DNA from: Hybos culiciformis
Taxonomy: Eukaryota; Arthropoda; Insecta; Diptera; Hybotidae
Length of the DNA: 64,000 nucleotides
Assembly: GCA_964007475.1 (NCBI GenBank)
Contig: OZ023274.1
Span: forward strand, 22,526,043 to 22,590,042
Direction: 5' to 3'
Part shown: in pieces, positions 1-13,800 of the stretch
Position numbering within the stretch: the stretch's first letter is position 1
How the letters are laid out: each line of letters opens with the position of its first letter
Position numbers and translations under genes: made by a program
Notes under the pieces: model-generated
Database searches by the model: none
Seen by the model: the letters and a program-made list of their open reading frames with translations, nothing else
Told to the model about the DNA's origin: nothing

Positions 1-876
1 ATTCAACAAATATGCCATCACATCAAATTTATTCCACAAATTCAACACATCAAGTTTATCATCCCACGCCTACATCACCCAGTTTATATTCGAATGTCCT
101 TAATCCAACTTTAGGTTATTCAACAGCTTGGCATAGTGGAAGTGAATATGGTTTATATCAAAATTCTTATGCATATCAAACGGAGTACATCCCTCTTGTG
201 GGAGACTTAACGTAAGTAATAAGATTTTTTAAATCTAATTAAAATTTTTATTTAATTCATATATCATATCGTATTTTTCTTAAAAATTTATATTAATGAT
301 TTAATAAATTACTTTTAATAATTTTTTTGTATTAATCCCTTTTTATGAAACAATCTTTAATTATTCTTATGTTGTCTTCGTTCTTGTTTTTATGATTTTT
401 ATCCCTATTAGATTTTTTCTTTTTTTCATTACAAGCCTTGCATATTTATGTCCTTGTCGTATTAATACATATTTTATCGCCATTGCCACCTTATCAAATT
501 TTTTAATTTAATTTAATATGATTAATTTTGAATATCAAAATAAATTGTTAAATGAATCTCAAATAAAAAAAAATCGATGTTATTATTACAGTTACTTATA
601 TACATTCTGTAGTATAAAAATATCGCGATCATATTTATAGAAGTATGTATTCACATTTATATAAAATATGTATGCTAATTTTCTATTATTTATTTCAGAA
701 ACCATTCAGTTGAGCAAATAAATGAAAATAAAGCAGCTCCTATTTATCAAAACGAAGAAGAATCATCGATATTAACTTTAGAATGCAGAAGTACTACGAA
801 GCCAGCAGAAACAACATTAGATCGTCCAAATAATGAAAACTGGGCACCGTTAACACCTCCGCATACTCAAATTTGA
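1..876 (+). CDS. 3' end of an unrecognised protein gene (last two exons, partial)
   Basis: Two terminal exons are visible. The first runs from before the window to 211 and ends at a GTAAGT donor. The second starts at 699 after a TTTATTTCAG acceptor and ends at TGA 874-876. Joining AC with A keeps the frame, giving about 126 residues. The first exon product is rich in Y, S, T, P and H with repeated Tyr-Ser patches (SLYSNV, YGLYQNSYAY, YQTEYIP). The second is acidic in the middle (NEEESS) and finishes NWAPLTPPHTQI. There is no folded domain, membrane segment or zinc finger in this part. Low-complexity Tyr/Ser/Pro tails of this kind are common at the C-termini of insect transcription factors, but I do not recognise the gene. 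The ATG at 12 is internal, not a start. Confidence is high that it is a real spliced 3' end and low on identity. Confidence 0.75.
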
Positions 877-945
877 TATTCATGTAATTAAAATGTCTTA
901 TTATATTATGTATATGTAAAATGTAACTATATAATTAAAAAGTAC

Positions 946-951
946 AATAAA
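946..951 (+). promoter_or_regulatory. Polyadenylation signal AATAAA of the leftmost gene
   Basis: A canonical AATAAA lies 70 bases after the stop at 876, in an AT-rich 3' UTR. It is the likely 3' processing signal of the gene ending at 876. Confidence 0.5.
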
Positions 952-1705
952 GTATTTAAGTTTTCAAATATTAAAATTGTAAAACTTATTGATAGTATTG
1001 TGTATCAAAAGTTTAATATCAAATTATACCAAACACATCATCATTTAGCAGTTTGACTTCATATTTTTTTGAAATTGGTTTCAGCATAGTATAGCTTCGA
1101 AATCAGCACTCTGAAATTATTTCCTGAAAATATTTTAATGAAAAGTAACGAATAATTACATTTAAAAATGCATCTATTCACAACTAGGTGGCTCTTCATT
1201 ACATTTTAAACAATGAACTGACTTAAAAAAAAAATTTCATCGCAGTGGTACAAACAGTCACCTTATTCAGAAATAAAAACATTTTTGACAGCAAGCAAAA
1301 CAAAGAAAAGTATCTCGTCGGGTAGTTCGTTTCGTAAACGCAAAAAAAAAAACGGAAAAGAAGAAACAACTTTTTATTTATTTTTTTAATAATAATTATT
1401 AAATTTAATTATTTTATTTTTTAATTCAAAAGTTTTAAAAAATATACCTATACCTATATTATATTTTTTTTAAATTTATAAATATTTTAATTTTAATTAT
1501 TAATAATAAAGATTTTACAATTAACAATTACAAGCTTAGAAAAAATTTATTACAAAAAAAAAAAAAACCTAATTTTTTTTTCTTGCGTTGCGACCTTGTG
1601 TGTTGTTTTTCCCATTATTTTATTTAATTGAGTTGAGGCAAAAAACCTCGACGACGGACAAGGAAAATTCCTAACGTTGTTCGATTATATCAAAATTGTA
1701 TCGAA
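952..1705. other. Intergenic stretch and Trpml 5' UTR/promoter region
   Basis: No coding potential is visible. The segment 1580-1705 is less AT-rich than its surroundings (TTGCGTTGCGACC, CTCGACGACGGACAAGG) and lies directly ahead of the Trpml ATG, so it probably contains the 5' UTR and promoter. I see no clear TATA box or initiator that would fix the transcription start. Confidence 0.4.
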
Positions 1706-4700
1706 ATGAGTGCAATTCTGACAGATGATCAAGAAAACCTAATTGATAGAAATAATGAAGAAATCTTAGAAATTCCCTTTCCATCAACAAGCTCAACCCA
1801 CAGTCAACAAAATGCAGGAGAAGAACAGGATCCAAATGTTTCACCAATGTCGGCTTTTAATGAGGAAAGAATGCGACGAAAATTGCAATTCTTTTTTATG
1901 AATCCAATTGAAAAATGGCATGCGAAACGTCGATTTCCATATAAATTTATTGTTCAAGTGAGTTTTTTTTTTTCTTTAGAAGATTTTATGCCAAAAAATT
2001 TGAATTTTGTTTTTCTTTGGTAATTTTATATTGATGCAATATTATTACTTATCAAAAACAATGAATAGGTATTAATTGCTTTTAAAGTGATCTCACAAGG
2101 CCAACCGAACGTCTGACTAATGTCACGTGAACAAGAAATAAGTTCTAGTATAGCCAGATCTTCAACGATATTAAATTAATAATTATACCTACCTATCAAT
2201 TAATTATCAATTAACGTTCGATCATTATGACAGGATCCTAAAATTTAGATTCCAAATAAAAAATTATAATTCCTTCACAAAATATTTCAAAATAAAATAT
2301 TTCAAAGCAAAGTGTCCCCCTTATCTTTTGCTCTACATTTTTGTAAAACATCTCTAATGGAATGACATCAACAACAACAACAAAAAAAAATCAATAATAA
2401 TCATTCGAATGTAATCATTTATTCTCGTGAATTTATTAAATACGGGTTTTTGTATCTCTACATTATTGAAATTATTATTTATTGCTGCTTTATTCTCTGC
2501 ATAATTTTGTTTTATTTGTTTTGTTTGTTTTTTGTTTGTTTTCATTGTTAGATAGAAAGGAATAATAATTTGTTGTTATAATCATTACAACAAGAGAACC
2601 ATAAAAAAAAAAAAAGTTTTTATTGATTTGAAAGATAAATAATGAAGGAAAAAGTACTCAATAGCCTCTAGAATCAGTTAAGAATCAGGGATCAGGGATA
2701 TAAGAAAATTCCTTAAATTCAAATTGTTACAAAGATGAAACTTATATTAAGTTAGTACTTACTGAAGGTGCTTTTCAGATCGATTGATTTTTTGCTTTCT
2801 AATGCTAAGATTTATTGAAATAATTAAGTAGGCACAATAAATTCCCTTATAGGTATGTAGTCGAATATAATTCAGTTAAATTTTATCAAACAAGACAGCG
2901 TAAAAGTGACAAGATTTCGAAGGCGTAAGTATGCAAAAAATTAAGATTTAAATAATCAGAAAAGTTGAAACAAAAATTTTTTTTTCATTTGGAAATGAGG
3001 AAGGATGTTTTCTTTATCACTCCAGATAACATAAATACCTAATGTGTTTTTTTTTTTTGGTTTTTGAATCTGATCTTTAAAACTTTTTGAATTTCGCAAT
3101 TTCTGTATTCATAATTTTTTTTATCTTTTCAATAAGTATAATGTACTTTATATTCTTATAACTATATATAAAGGGAATTTTTTGATTTCATAAAAATGTA
3201 AATGTGGATAAAATTTAAACATTTAAATCAGTATTAGGGTAATTTTTTTTAAATTCGGCAAAAAATTGCAAATATCATTTTTATTTATGAATCACTCATT
3301 TTTTTCTTTTGTTTTAAATCTTGTTTGTATACCTAAGCATTTTTTTTTAAATTAATTAAAAACAGTCATATGATATTTAGTTTCATTATTATTGTTTATC
3401 TGTGATAACAACTCTGTGAAATTTGCCTTATATGTAATTTTATTACAAAAACCAATTAAAGTTTATGATTTTAATGAAATTCGTTAATTATCTTCCTTAA
3501 CTTTTATCAACTAAGAAACTTTTGTAAATGATTTTAATAAATTTACAACAGAACTTCGATTACAAGTCAATATAAATATGTACAAAGTTTGATAATCAAT
3601 AATCAAAATAAATTTAAAACAATCTTGTCTCATAAAAAATTCAATTAGCTGCATAAACTTAATAGGTATACTTAGCGTTATTTTAATTCTCAAAATTAAA
3701 TATAAATTTTTTAAAACCGATGCTCGTTACTGCTTTCTTATGTTAATTTTGAACAGATGAAATGAAATCAATTAATTTTGAACCTATAAGTATATATTTT
3801 ACACTTTTATGCCTTTCGATAGAGTTATTATTTTTGGAATTTAAAAGATGTTGAAAATCGACCAATGAAAAACTTTTATTTTTTAATAAATTTAATAACA
3901 TTCTGTTTTTTTTTACTAACTATTTATTCTTAGGTATACACATATATACATATAATATATTGTCTTCTTATAGTAATAAATTCTTCAAAGAACATATTAT
4001 GCGATTATTAATTACGTATTTACAGGAGCGAACGTAAAAAATTATAAAAAAAATCCACAATAATGCAAGGTCTTAGGTTCTTATGATGAAATGCCGTCTA
4101 AAAATTGTAAAAAGCATTTGAATATTGCATCTTAATAAGATACATTTAAAAAATTTTCTTTACCAATAGCAGTCTTAAAGCATTCATCATTTCAATCAAA
4201 ATTATTAATTCATTTTTTATCTGTTCCACCTCAAAAATACCACATTTTTTTTAACCATTATCTTTCTTTTATTAATATGTTTTTTAGTGTCTTTGTTCTT
4301 ACCTATTTATTTTTATTAACTATCAATAGTGCGATAATTCTTACTCCAGAACAGTCATTCAGTATCTAGTAGTTTAGAAAAAAAATCTAATAAATAAAAA
4401 TGAAAATTCTCTGTCCTCTGTCCTCAATCACGCCTAAACCGCTGGACCGATTCGGCTGAAATTTTGAACTTAAGTATCTTTGGGGCCCGAGATGGTTATA
4501 GGGTATTTTGATCCGAGGCCCCGGCGGGGGGCTACCTTAGAAGCCGGTTTTGAAATTTAGGTATATTCCAATAAAATATGGTAGCGCTGGACCCGAAAAC
4601 CCTATTTAAAAAACTGGATGTTGAGAGGCCCCCAACCGTTGTCCCAGGGCTCAATTGGGGGGCCAAACAACAAATTTCGAAATTTTGAAATTTTGAAGTT

Positions 4701-7636
4701 AACTAGCATTGGGACCCGAGATGGTTATAGGGTACTAGAAATTTTGTTCCGAAGCCCCGACGGGGGGCTACCTTAGAAGCCGGTTTTGCAATTTAGGTAT
4801 ATTCCGATAAAATGTTGTAGCGTTGGACCCAAAAAGCCTATTTAAAAAACTGGATGTTGACAGGCCCCCGACCGTCCCAGGGCTCAATTGGGGGCTATAC
4901 AACTAATTTCGAAATTTTAAAATTTTGAAAATAAAGAGCCTAGAGACCCGATTTGTTATATTTTTGATCCGAGGCACCGACGGGGGGCTACCTTAGAAGG
5001 CGGTTTTGCAATTTAGGTATTTATTATAGCGTTGGACCCGAATCGACTATTTTGGAGACTGGATGTGTTAAGACACCGGGGAAGTGGCTATTTAATAAAT
5101 TTTGAAATTCTGTTTTTTTTAGTGCAAAAAATTAAATTTAGGTATATTCCGATAAAATATTATAGCGTTGGACCCGAATCGACTATTTAGAAGACTGGAT
5201 GTGTTAAGGCACCGGGGAAGTGGATATTTAACAAATTTTGAAATTCTGTTTTTTTAGTGCACAAAATCTGGATTAAAGTGTTTTGATATAAATATAAGTT
5301 CGGAACTACCGTGCGAAGCCGGGTATTTCGACTAGTAATTAATAAATGTAAAATATAAAAAAATTTATTACGTCTTCTAACTTATTTATAAAAAAAAATT
5401 AACATATGGTACTGTTGAATTAAGTATAAGTAGATATAATTTTTTGCAATTTTTATTTTATTCAAACGCTAAAATTGATAAGAAAATTTGTAGGCCAATT
5501 TTAAATGAATATATTAAATATTTTTTTTTTTTAAATCTGTTTTTAAAAATTGCGTTGAAGAAGAAATAATAATACTAAGTCAGGTAGATAATATTTAGCC
5601 TGGTAGATTTAAATTCTCGAAATTGAGGATTTAATATTGAAATCTCATGATCTTGAAACATAACTTGAATAACATAACTTAACTTCAATTGAACTTGAAT
5701 TGAAAAAAAAGGTCAGAAATGGTTAAAGCAACCACAGAATTTACTTAAAATCCTTTTATTTTCAAAGTTTGATTAGATAATCAATTTTCACTAACTTCGA
5801 AAATTTTCCATGCCGATTTATTAGGAATTAATTTATCTTTTACAATTACTTACAATTTTTTCTTTTTTTACTTCTAGTTAGTTAAAATTGTATTAGTCAC
5901 AATGCAGCTGTGCCTGTTCGCTCATTCCAGATATATGCATGTTAATTACACTTGGGATAATCGTCTATCATTTTCACATTTATTTTTAATGGGTTGGGAT
6001 TCATCCCGAGAAGTTTATGCTTATCCGCCGTCAACCGGACCACTGGCTATTTATGAAAAATCTGAATTTTATGATACAATCAATTATGCTATAAATGGTT
6101 ATTCAAATTTGTCACGATCAATTGGACCCTATAGTTATCCAACAAGTGATAATCTAATGGCACCAATGAAATTATGTTTATACACATATAAAGAGGGTAT
6201 AATTTTTGGTTTTAATGAAAGTTATGTTTTCAATCCAGAAATAGAATGTAGATGCATTAGTTTACCGAGCAATGTAACAGATATTGGTATAAAAGAATAT
6301 TTGAAAGATATAGACATTGAAGTGAACTTTTCAGCTTTAGTGAAGGCTGATTTAAAATTTGCCATTAAGACGGTAAATTTTAAAGCTTATGGTCCATTAT
6401 CAGCACCTGATTGTTATAAATTTGACATAACAATATTTTTTGATAATCAAGATCATGATGGGCAGATGAAGTTATCTTTAGACGCTGATGCACTTCGATT
6501 ACATTGCAGAGGCGATGTCGAATATATTATTGAGTCTCAATTAGATTCTATATTGAGAAGCATTTTAAATTATTTGGTTATATTGATTTGTACGGTTTCT
6601 TTTGTGTTATGTGGAAGAGCAATTTATCGAGCACAGTTATTGAGAAAGCAAACAGTGATTTTCTTCCGAACCACATTTAAGAAAGAATTAACATTTGATG
6701 AAAAAATGGAATTTTTGAATATTTGGTAAGAAAGCACGTATTTAGACATTCCGAAAGGAATTAAGAAATTTTTTTTTTCTTTTTTACAAAGCATACAAAT
6801 CAAAATTTTTTTAGTCGATTGTTAAAGTAACTTTTCAAAAAATTTTCTATGCCGATTACTTTTCAATTTAGAGGCTTAAATCAAAATTTTAATATTTTTT
6901 TTTTAGGTACATTATGATTTTGTGCAATGATGTTATGTTGGTTATTGGATCTAGCTTAAAAGAGCAAATAGAACGCAGATTTTTTGATACAGATGGTTGG
7001 GATATTTGTTCAATATTTCTAGGAATTGGCAATTTATTGGTATGGTTTGGTGTTTTACGTTATTTGGGTTTCTTCAAAACTTACAATGTTGTGATTTTGA
7101 CACTAAAAAAAGCGGCACCTAAAATATCGAGATTTTTAATTTGCGCCTTATTGATTTATGGAGGTTTCACATTTTGTGGTTGGCTAATATTGGGACCATA
7201 TCATATGAAATTTCGTTCTCTCGCAACAACGTCAGAATGTTTGTTCTCATTAATTAATGGAGATGATATGTTTGCAACGTTTACAACCATGGAATCAAAA
7301 TCAGCTATGTTGTGGTGGTTTAGTCGCATTTACTTGTACACATTTATATCATTATACATTTATGTTGTTCTATCTTTGTTTATATCAGTAATTATGGATG
7401 CCTACGATACAATTAAACGATATTATCGTGAAGGTTTTCCATTATCAGCTCTGCGACAATTTACTGGTCCGAGTAGTGAAGCCGACTTAACTTCAGGTAT
7501 TTTCTTAGAAGATGCAGATGATTTTAATGATTCAATATTTGACTTTATACGTAAAATATTTTGTGGACGAGGAAATACAAATACAGGTCCTACAGGTTAC
7601 ACGTCGCTATCTTCTGTCGCTAAAGACAGAACATAA
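1706..7636 (+). CDS. Trpml: Mucolipin, TRPML endolysosomal cation channel (3 exons, complete)
   Basis: Exons are 1706-1957, 5878-6725 and 6907-7636, giving 609 residues. All junctions are GT-AG and keep the frame; the second intron splits the Trp codon in IWYIM. TRPML channels release Ca2+ and other cations from late endosomes and lysosomes and are opened by PI(3,5)P2. Seen here: a basic N-terminal stretch (RMRRKLQFFF, KWHAKRRFPYK) like the lipid-binding region of the family; S1 near residues 79-100; a large luminal S1-S2 domain with N-glycosylation sequons (NYT, NLS, NES, NVT, NFS) and conserved cysteines; S2 near 310-332; S3-S6 in exon 3; and the family selectivity filter NGDDMF at 484-489. 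The N-terminal DQENLI (8-13) fits the acidic dileucine lysosomal sorting rule. Length is normal for insect TRPML. The start is the first ATG, and the exon 1 product matches the expected cytosolic N-terminus. Confidence 0.95.
1958..5877 (+). other. Trpml: Trpml intron 1
   Basis: The donor is GTGAGT at 1958 and the acceptor is TTTACTTCTAG ending at 5877, in phase 0. It is long for this gene (intron 2 is 181 bases). It contains the Helitron remnant at about 4408-5335. The rest is AT-rich and shows nothing recognisable. Confidence 0.85.
4408..5335 (+). mobile_element. Non-autonomous Helitron with internal tandem units, in Trpml intron 1
   Basis: The right end has the Helitron signature: a short hairpin (CCG-T-GC, loop GAA, GC-CGG; 5309-5322), then nine bases, then CTAG (5332-5335) followed by T. 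The body is GC-rich for this window. It holds three diverged direct copies of a unit of roughly 240 bp (words such as GACCCGAGATGGTTATAGGG and GGGGGGCTACCTTAGAAGCC, near 4480, 4715 and 4950) and two shorter copies ending in GACTGGATGTGTTAAG near 5040 and 5170. The left end is not certain; a TC lies in the CTCTGTCCTCTGTCC stretch (4408-4426). There is no Rep/helicase reading frame. Helitrons insert between A and T without target duplication, so the boundaries rest on the right-end structure alone. Confidence 0.7.
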
Positions 7637-10423
7637 AAATAAAAATTAGTTGTAATTTATTTTATTATAATAGACACTATCATAAGCATAAAATATCTGA
7701 TTAGAACTAGACAACAAATGACTTCAATTTGTGAGAACCATAAATTCGTTCTAATGTCGAATCTTTTTAAATGTTGAATCGTAAAATATCGAAAACTTGA
7801 CATTTGAAATATTGATAAATTGAGTTTTGATTTTTTTTCTCTTTTAAAATCAGATCCACGGTCGTAAGTGCTGTGAGAATTTATTAATTAAAATTTTTTT
7901 TACTGTTTGACAAAAGATATTGCTTATGTTTCTAGAGATTTCTAGAAGTTCTTAAATAAATACTCAGAGATATCTCTTGTTCTATGAAAATAAAAAATAT
8001 TTAGCCAATAAAATAATATAAAACTTGTTTTATGTACCTTTGACAAATAAGTTAAAATTTTTTTTTTTTTGAAATAAACTTTTCTTTTTTTAAAATATCT
8101 GTTAAAAGTATTTAAAATTTTTTTAAGTAGATAACGTGAATTATTATTTAAATTTAATTTTCAAATTTTAATAATTTTTCGCCGTTACGCTGTTGTTGAC
8201 ACTTGAAATTTATGAATTTTTATTTTTTACATTTGAATTGTACAAAATTAATAGATGTAAATAACAAAAATCGTTAAGTTCAATCCATATAAAATATTAA
8301 AAACAAAGATCTACTATTTTTAATTTTTTCTACGAAACTGCCAATGTCCCAATAACATACTATTGAACATTCCAAATTTTTAATTTTGATCAATTTGTCA
8401 CTACATATGCATAATTGGGAAGAGACCTCCCCCCCCCCCCCCCCCCAATAGTTCACATTTAGATAGAAATAAATCTTATATTTTGTAATTTAACACTTCG
8501 TCAATAAAGCAAATGAATTAATATTAACTAAATGTACGTAGATAAGTTTAAAAAAAACCTTAGGGCAATTATTTTCTAAATATTTTTAAGAGTTAATAGT
8601 TAATAGTTTTTGGTCTATTTTTCCCAAAAACATTATAACTAAGCTAATTTTATATAAATTCAAACAATAAATTGATTGAAATTTTAAGCTGATTATAATA
8701 AAAACTAGAACAAAATTGTTAAATTTTTATTATTATTAAAAAAAAAAATAATGTGGTGCTCATTTAATTTTATAAGACAACTAATAGTTATAATTCCCAA
8801 ATTAAATGTTTGAGAATAATACCAAATAATACTTTTGAAAAAGTATAACTTAACAGTAAATTGGAACGAGACTATAATTAAACGAGTTTAATGTTATTCA
8901 ATTTGAGTTAGTCAACTCGAAATTTACTCGTCTGCAGGATTGTTGAAAGCGTTTTTCCACAATTCTTGCAACCTGGTGATATTGTGTTGGAGAACATTAA
9001 GTTTTATATTTTTTCGTTTTGTAAAACTTCAAAACTTTCCATTAATAAGTTTTGAAATTTTTTTTAATGACACATCGCAGACAGCTAGTATGTATTACCA
9101 TTTAAAAGAAAAATTGAAAGTAGATAATTGTGTCTGTTTGATTTTTATATTTGTAATGAAAAAATTGTTGAAAAAAAATTATTGAAAATGAGAATCAGTG
9201 TAATACATAGTTATTTTATGTATTTTTCTGTTGTCTTTCTAATGATAATACTGGTAAACTTCTTTGACGAGTTAGTTATACAAAAGTTTAAGACTTTTAA
9301 AAATATTTTTTCTCAAATATTTATTTAATATTTTTTTTTAAAATAACTAAAAAATTTGTATATAAATATAAATAATAAAAGTTCACTTTATTTAAAAACC
9401 ATAGAAAACTGTAAAAAATTTGGTCAAAAAATATGCAAATATATTGTGCCTATTATTTTGTCCATCGATATAAGCCTTAAAAAAATAACAAGAAACTATT
9501 AACCAAGAAAAATAAATTTGAATAAAAATTGGGCGAGACAGTGCATCAAAACTAACAATTTATTAAAAAAATTAAAAATCTATAAAATACTTAAATAAGT
9601 TCATATATATGTAGAAAATTTATTCAGATTAAGAAAGTCATTAGAAATTTTTATTTTTCTATTTTATGGATTATTTTAATTACTTTCAAATCGGAGCTCA
9701 AATTTTAATTTAAGTTGAATTAAAATAAAATTAGTATATAATTAGATCGGAAAAATAAGTTGTTAATTTTTATGTAGAGCTTTATTCAAATATAGATAAG
9801 TCGATAGATTTTTTTTTTGTATATAAGTCACGCTATGAATTTAAAAATTTTTTGTCTTAAGACTCAAACTTTAAATTGATCTGGATAAACAACAATGAGA
9901 ACATTGAATCTATAGAAATTGAGAACAAAATTATATAATTATAAAATAAATGAAGATTAGACTTTATTTAGAAATGAAGTTACCAAAGACTATAAATTTG
10001 ATAAATTAAGTGTTTGTAGTACGCATATGGAATTTTATAAAGCATTATGGTCAAATCCTAATTTTATCCGAATAAGAGTATTATAAAACCATAGTTATAG
10101 TGGAGAAATTTATATCAATTTTTTACGTATAAATTCAAAACGGATACACGTTTTTTGCATGTCCAAAAAATTATATAATTCTAGAATTATTTTAAAATTT
10201 TTAAACCAAATTTGTTATGTGATAGATGTGTACAAGTAATTCAAAAATAAAAATTATGTGTGTTAGTTTTACTATTTTTAAGTGGTTAATAAAATATATT
10301 TAAAAAAAAATCGGATATTAATTTCTTACAGAATTTTAATTGATTTCAGGAACTGATTTTTGTTATGAAAACCAAAGTATTATAGATGACAATGACAAGA
10401 AGTTTCTGAGTTGATGTTTTGTT
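7637..10423. other. Noncoding AT-rich stretch after Trpml
   Basis: AATAAA follows the Trpml stop within a few bases. Beyond it the sequence is AT-rich with short chance reading frames of low complexity. Apart from a run of 18 C, no gene, repeat or TIR pair was found. Confidence 0.5.
8429..8446. repeat. Homopolymer run of 18 C
   Basis: An unbroken C18 tract in otherwise about 80% AT sequence. It may form i-motif or G4 structure on the two strands. The length may also be a sequencing or assembly artefact. Confidence 0.8.
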
Positions 10424-10890
10424 TTATTTATTTATTTCATATCAATCTGCAGGACATGGTCTTTTAATAAAAATAAAAATAAGTTAAATTAAACTTAAAT
10501 AACAATAATTTAAACAGTGGACTAACAAAATACATTTTGAAAATATTACAATGATTCATAAATTCCTTTTTAAAAGCCACTTTCATTAAATTCAAATCAA
10601 GCAAAGAACTACTTAATTTACTATTCCTCAAATACAAAGATAGGGGTTCTTAAATTCTATATTTCGTTCTATGAACACATTCAACAAAGCAACAGATCTC
10701 AAGCCCGAACTAGGCATTCTGAAGAATAAAAATCATATTCTATTCGATGACCATTTGTTTAGTGTTTATGTTATGGTTTATGAACGGTCTCATTTCAAAA
10801 AACTCTCCCAATAAAGTTTTATTAGATAGACAATAAACTCTTGGATGAAAAAACAAATCATTTGACAATTTCCAATTTTTTATTCAATGT
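10424..10890 (-). mobile_element. Possible 3' end of a LINE (minus strand), no reading frame
   Basis: The left edge is a (TTTA)n tract followed by less AT-rich sequence (ATCTGCAGGACATGG, GATCTCAAGCCCGAAC). The layout resembles the 3' end of the LINE at 49612-51357, which also starts with an ATTT-repeat tail. A stretch around 10660 (TTCGTTCTATGAAC) is loosely like the 3' UTR of that element. No reverse transcriptase segment is visible, so this is a weak call from tail and texture. Confidence 0.35.
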
Positions 10891-13800
10891 AACTATTGAA
10901 TATTAAAATATAGTTGCACATGGGTGTACATTTTAATCTTATTTATATGTTAGAAAAAAAAAACGTCCAAAATTCAACAAGTTTCCACCCTCACCCATCC
11001 ACAACCAAATATAATATTATTTCATTCTTTTGCTATATTCATTCATGTACAGAATATCTGTAGTGTTGCCATTTAAATTTTCTGTTGCTATGTAGCTTCT
11101 GCATACAATTTTTTCTTTGTCAGTTTTTCTGTTTGTTGAATGAATCAAAAAAAAAAAAAAAAATTTATATATAAAAAACAAAAAATCAAGAAAATAGTGC
11201 GAGTTCAAATTTCGTTGTGTATAGTTTATTAAAAAAAAGTAGAGAATTTCATTAAAAAATAATACAAAATGTTTTAACAATTTTATTCATATGAAATCAA
11301 AATAAAAAGCAAATAAAAAAAGCAAAAGAAAAATATATAAATTTTATTAAAAAAAAAAAAAATTTTTTTTTTTTGCATATCTTTGCTAATTTTTAATTCT
11401 TGCTAAACTGGACGGAACAAAAAATTTGAGCGTAAAATATCAAAAAATATCAATTTGGTTTTTTTTTTTTTTTTACCCTAATTAAAAAACTTTTTTTTTT
11501 TCGTTTGCGATAAAAATTATTATTAAAAAAAAAAAAAAAAATTATATTAAACTGAATCAACAAGTGTTCTTTCTATATGAAAAAAATTATAATTTTTTAT
11601 TTTATTATTGAGATTTTTTTTTATTGTACGTAAAATCCTAAATTCTTGGTATTAAATAAAAAAAAAAAAAAAAAAAGCTGAAAAATTTAAAATCTAGAAA
11701 AATAAAAAGAAGAAATATTATTTTTAGTGATAAAAAAAATCTTATTTGTGGTTAAAAAAAAAAAATAAAAATAAGAAAAATATATATAAAAAAAAATAAT
11801 AATAATAAGGTAAATTAATAAAACTGTGTGCAAGATCGCTGCGCTCTGTAGATATGATCACGCAAAAAAACAAAAACTAGAATTTCATATTGCACACTAT
11901 CATTGAATATAGAGAAGAAAAAAAAAAAAAACAATAATAACTTAATAATTTTATTAATATTATTTTTTGAATTGACATTTCAACGGTTATAAAATTTTTG
12001 AAATATCTGTTTTCATTTTCATACCGTTAATAAATAATGCGAAATAATATTCTAGGAAAATTTTGTATCATTTTTTATTTTTATATCTTAAATATTATTA
12101 TAAATTTTGTCACGTTTTCACCATCTTGGACATTATTTTATTTTAAGATTGCTGATCATGTAATGAGTAGGTTTTTTTTTTAACATTTTTTGTTCTAGAG
12201 ATTTTTTTTTATTTGTTAGATTTGGGGGGTAAGATATCTTAATTTATAAGCCAAACTATTACAAAAAGTATCATAATCTGACCTAAAATGTGTTAAATAT
12301 TTATTTAATGTCAAAAAATAAGTTAAATGCAATTTTAGTTACCAAGTATATTCTTTAATTATGAACAATTATAAAATTATAGAACTCAAGGATAGAAAAT
12401 AGAGAAATATTAATAAAATTATATATACATATATTGTACCTTAATTAAGTACCTATTTAGTTAACGATAATCTTAATAAAAGTTAAGAATAGAGGCTGAT
12501 TCGTAAATATTATTAGATAAGTTAGAATTTTCCCAATTATAATACTTACTTAATATTTTTATTTAATAAACAAAAATTAATAAAGTGTAACAGCAACCAG
12601 CATTATTTTCATTACAGACAGTATACATAATTGAAATATCTTCTGTCCTTTAAAATTTTGTAAATGATGCATTTAATATTTGTTGATGAGATTTTGTTTC
12701 ATTTTCAAATTCGTTAACACAATAATATTCCAAGCTTGCAAGCATGTTGTTAATAAAAAAGAAATATATTGCTCACTTCTACTCATTGTTATCTAAGCTA
12801 TAACCAGTTTTTCTTCAACTCAATGTAAAGTTCCAAAATCCCTGTTAATATTTTATTCCAGGGAATTTATAAATTCACATATCATTTTAATTTCATCGAT
12901 ATAGATACTTTAACCAATAATTAGTTGGGATTTTGGAAATTTATATAATGTAAATATTTTTTGAATAAATAGATAAACTTGTACGTATTAAGTTATGTAC
13001 ATAAGTGAAGCAAACGTCAAAAATAATACGAGAAAGTTTTTTTTTCATAAACTCTTATATTTTTCAAGCAAAATCACACATCTATCACTGAAAATTACAT
13101 TTTTAATCCGTGCGGCTTGAAACAAAATGTATAGGTACAATTCAGGAACCTAGGTATATAGTTACATTTCAAAACTTTACTGAAACAGATTAAATTTTCC
13201 CGCAAAATAAAATTTCATGAAATAATTTATAACTTCATTTAAAAATCACTTATTCAAATAATTCCCAGGAAAAATGGACTCATATTTAAGCTATATTATT
13301 TGACTAATACTTTTTATGTCCATCAGTTAAGTAATCGTTTTCGAATAAAGTTTCATCTATTTTATTTGGTTAAGATTAGAAGTTCATGAATTGATGAAAA
13401 TTATTGAATTATAGAAAGATTAATTTTGTTGGAAATCACACAAAATTTAAATTAAGCATATCATGATTAAGTACACAAGAAGTATTTTTTTACATAAAAA
13501 TATAATGTTGAAAATTTCCATTTATCTTTGATATTAAAAACTTATAAATCTAATATTTAACTTCTTTTTTTTTAAACAAATTATAATAATAATCTCATCT
13601 AAAGGGAATTAAGTTATATACATTTTTTTTTTTGAAACTTCAATTGATTAAAAAATTATTCAGGAGTAAAATTATTAGAAATTATTAACATTATTATTAT
13701 ATACTTAATTCTAATTATACTTATATACATACATAATATTGAAATTTATAATAAATAGGTAATTAAAAATATAATGAAAGAAAAATATTGTTTACAATAA

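Noticed and set aside
2354..2545. 63-codon minus-strand frame in Trpml intron 1
   Set aside because: It is low-complexity K/Q/N/I sequence from AT-rich simple repeats, with no homology features.
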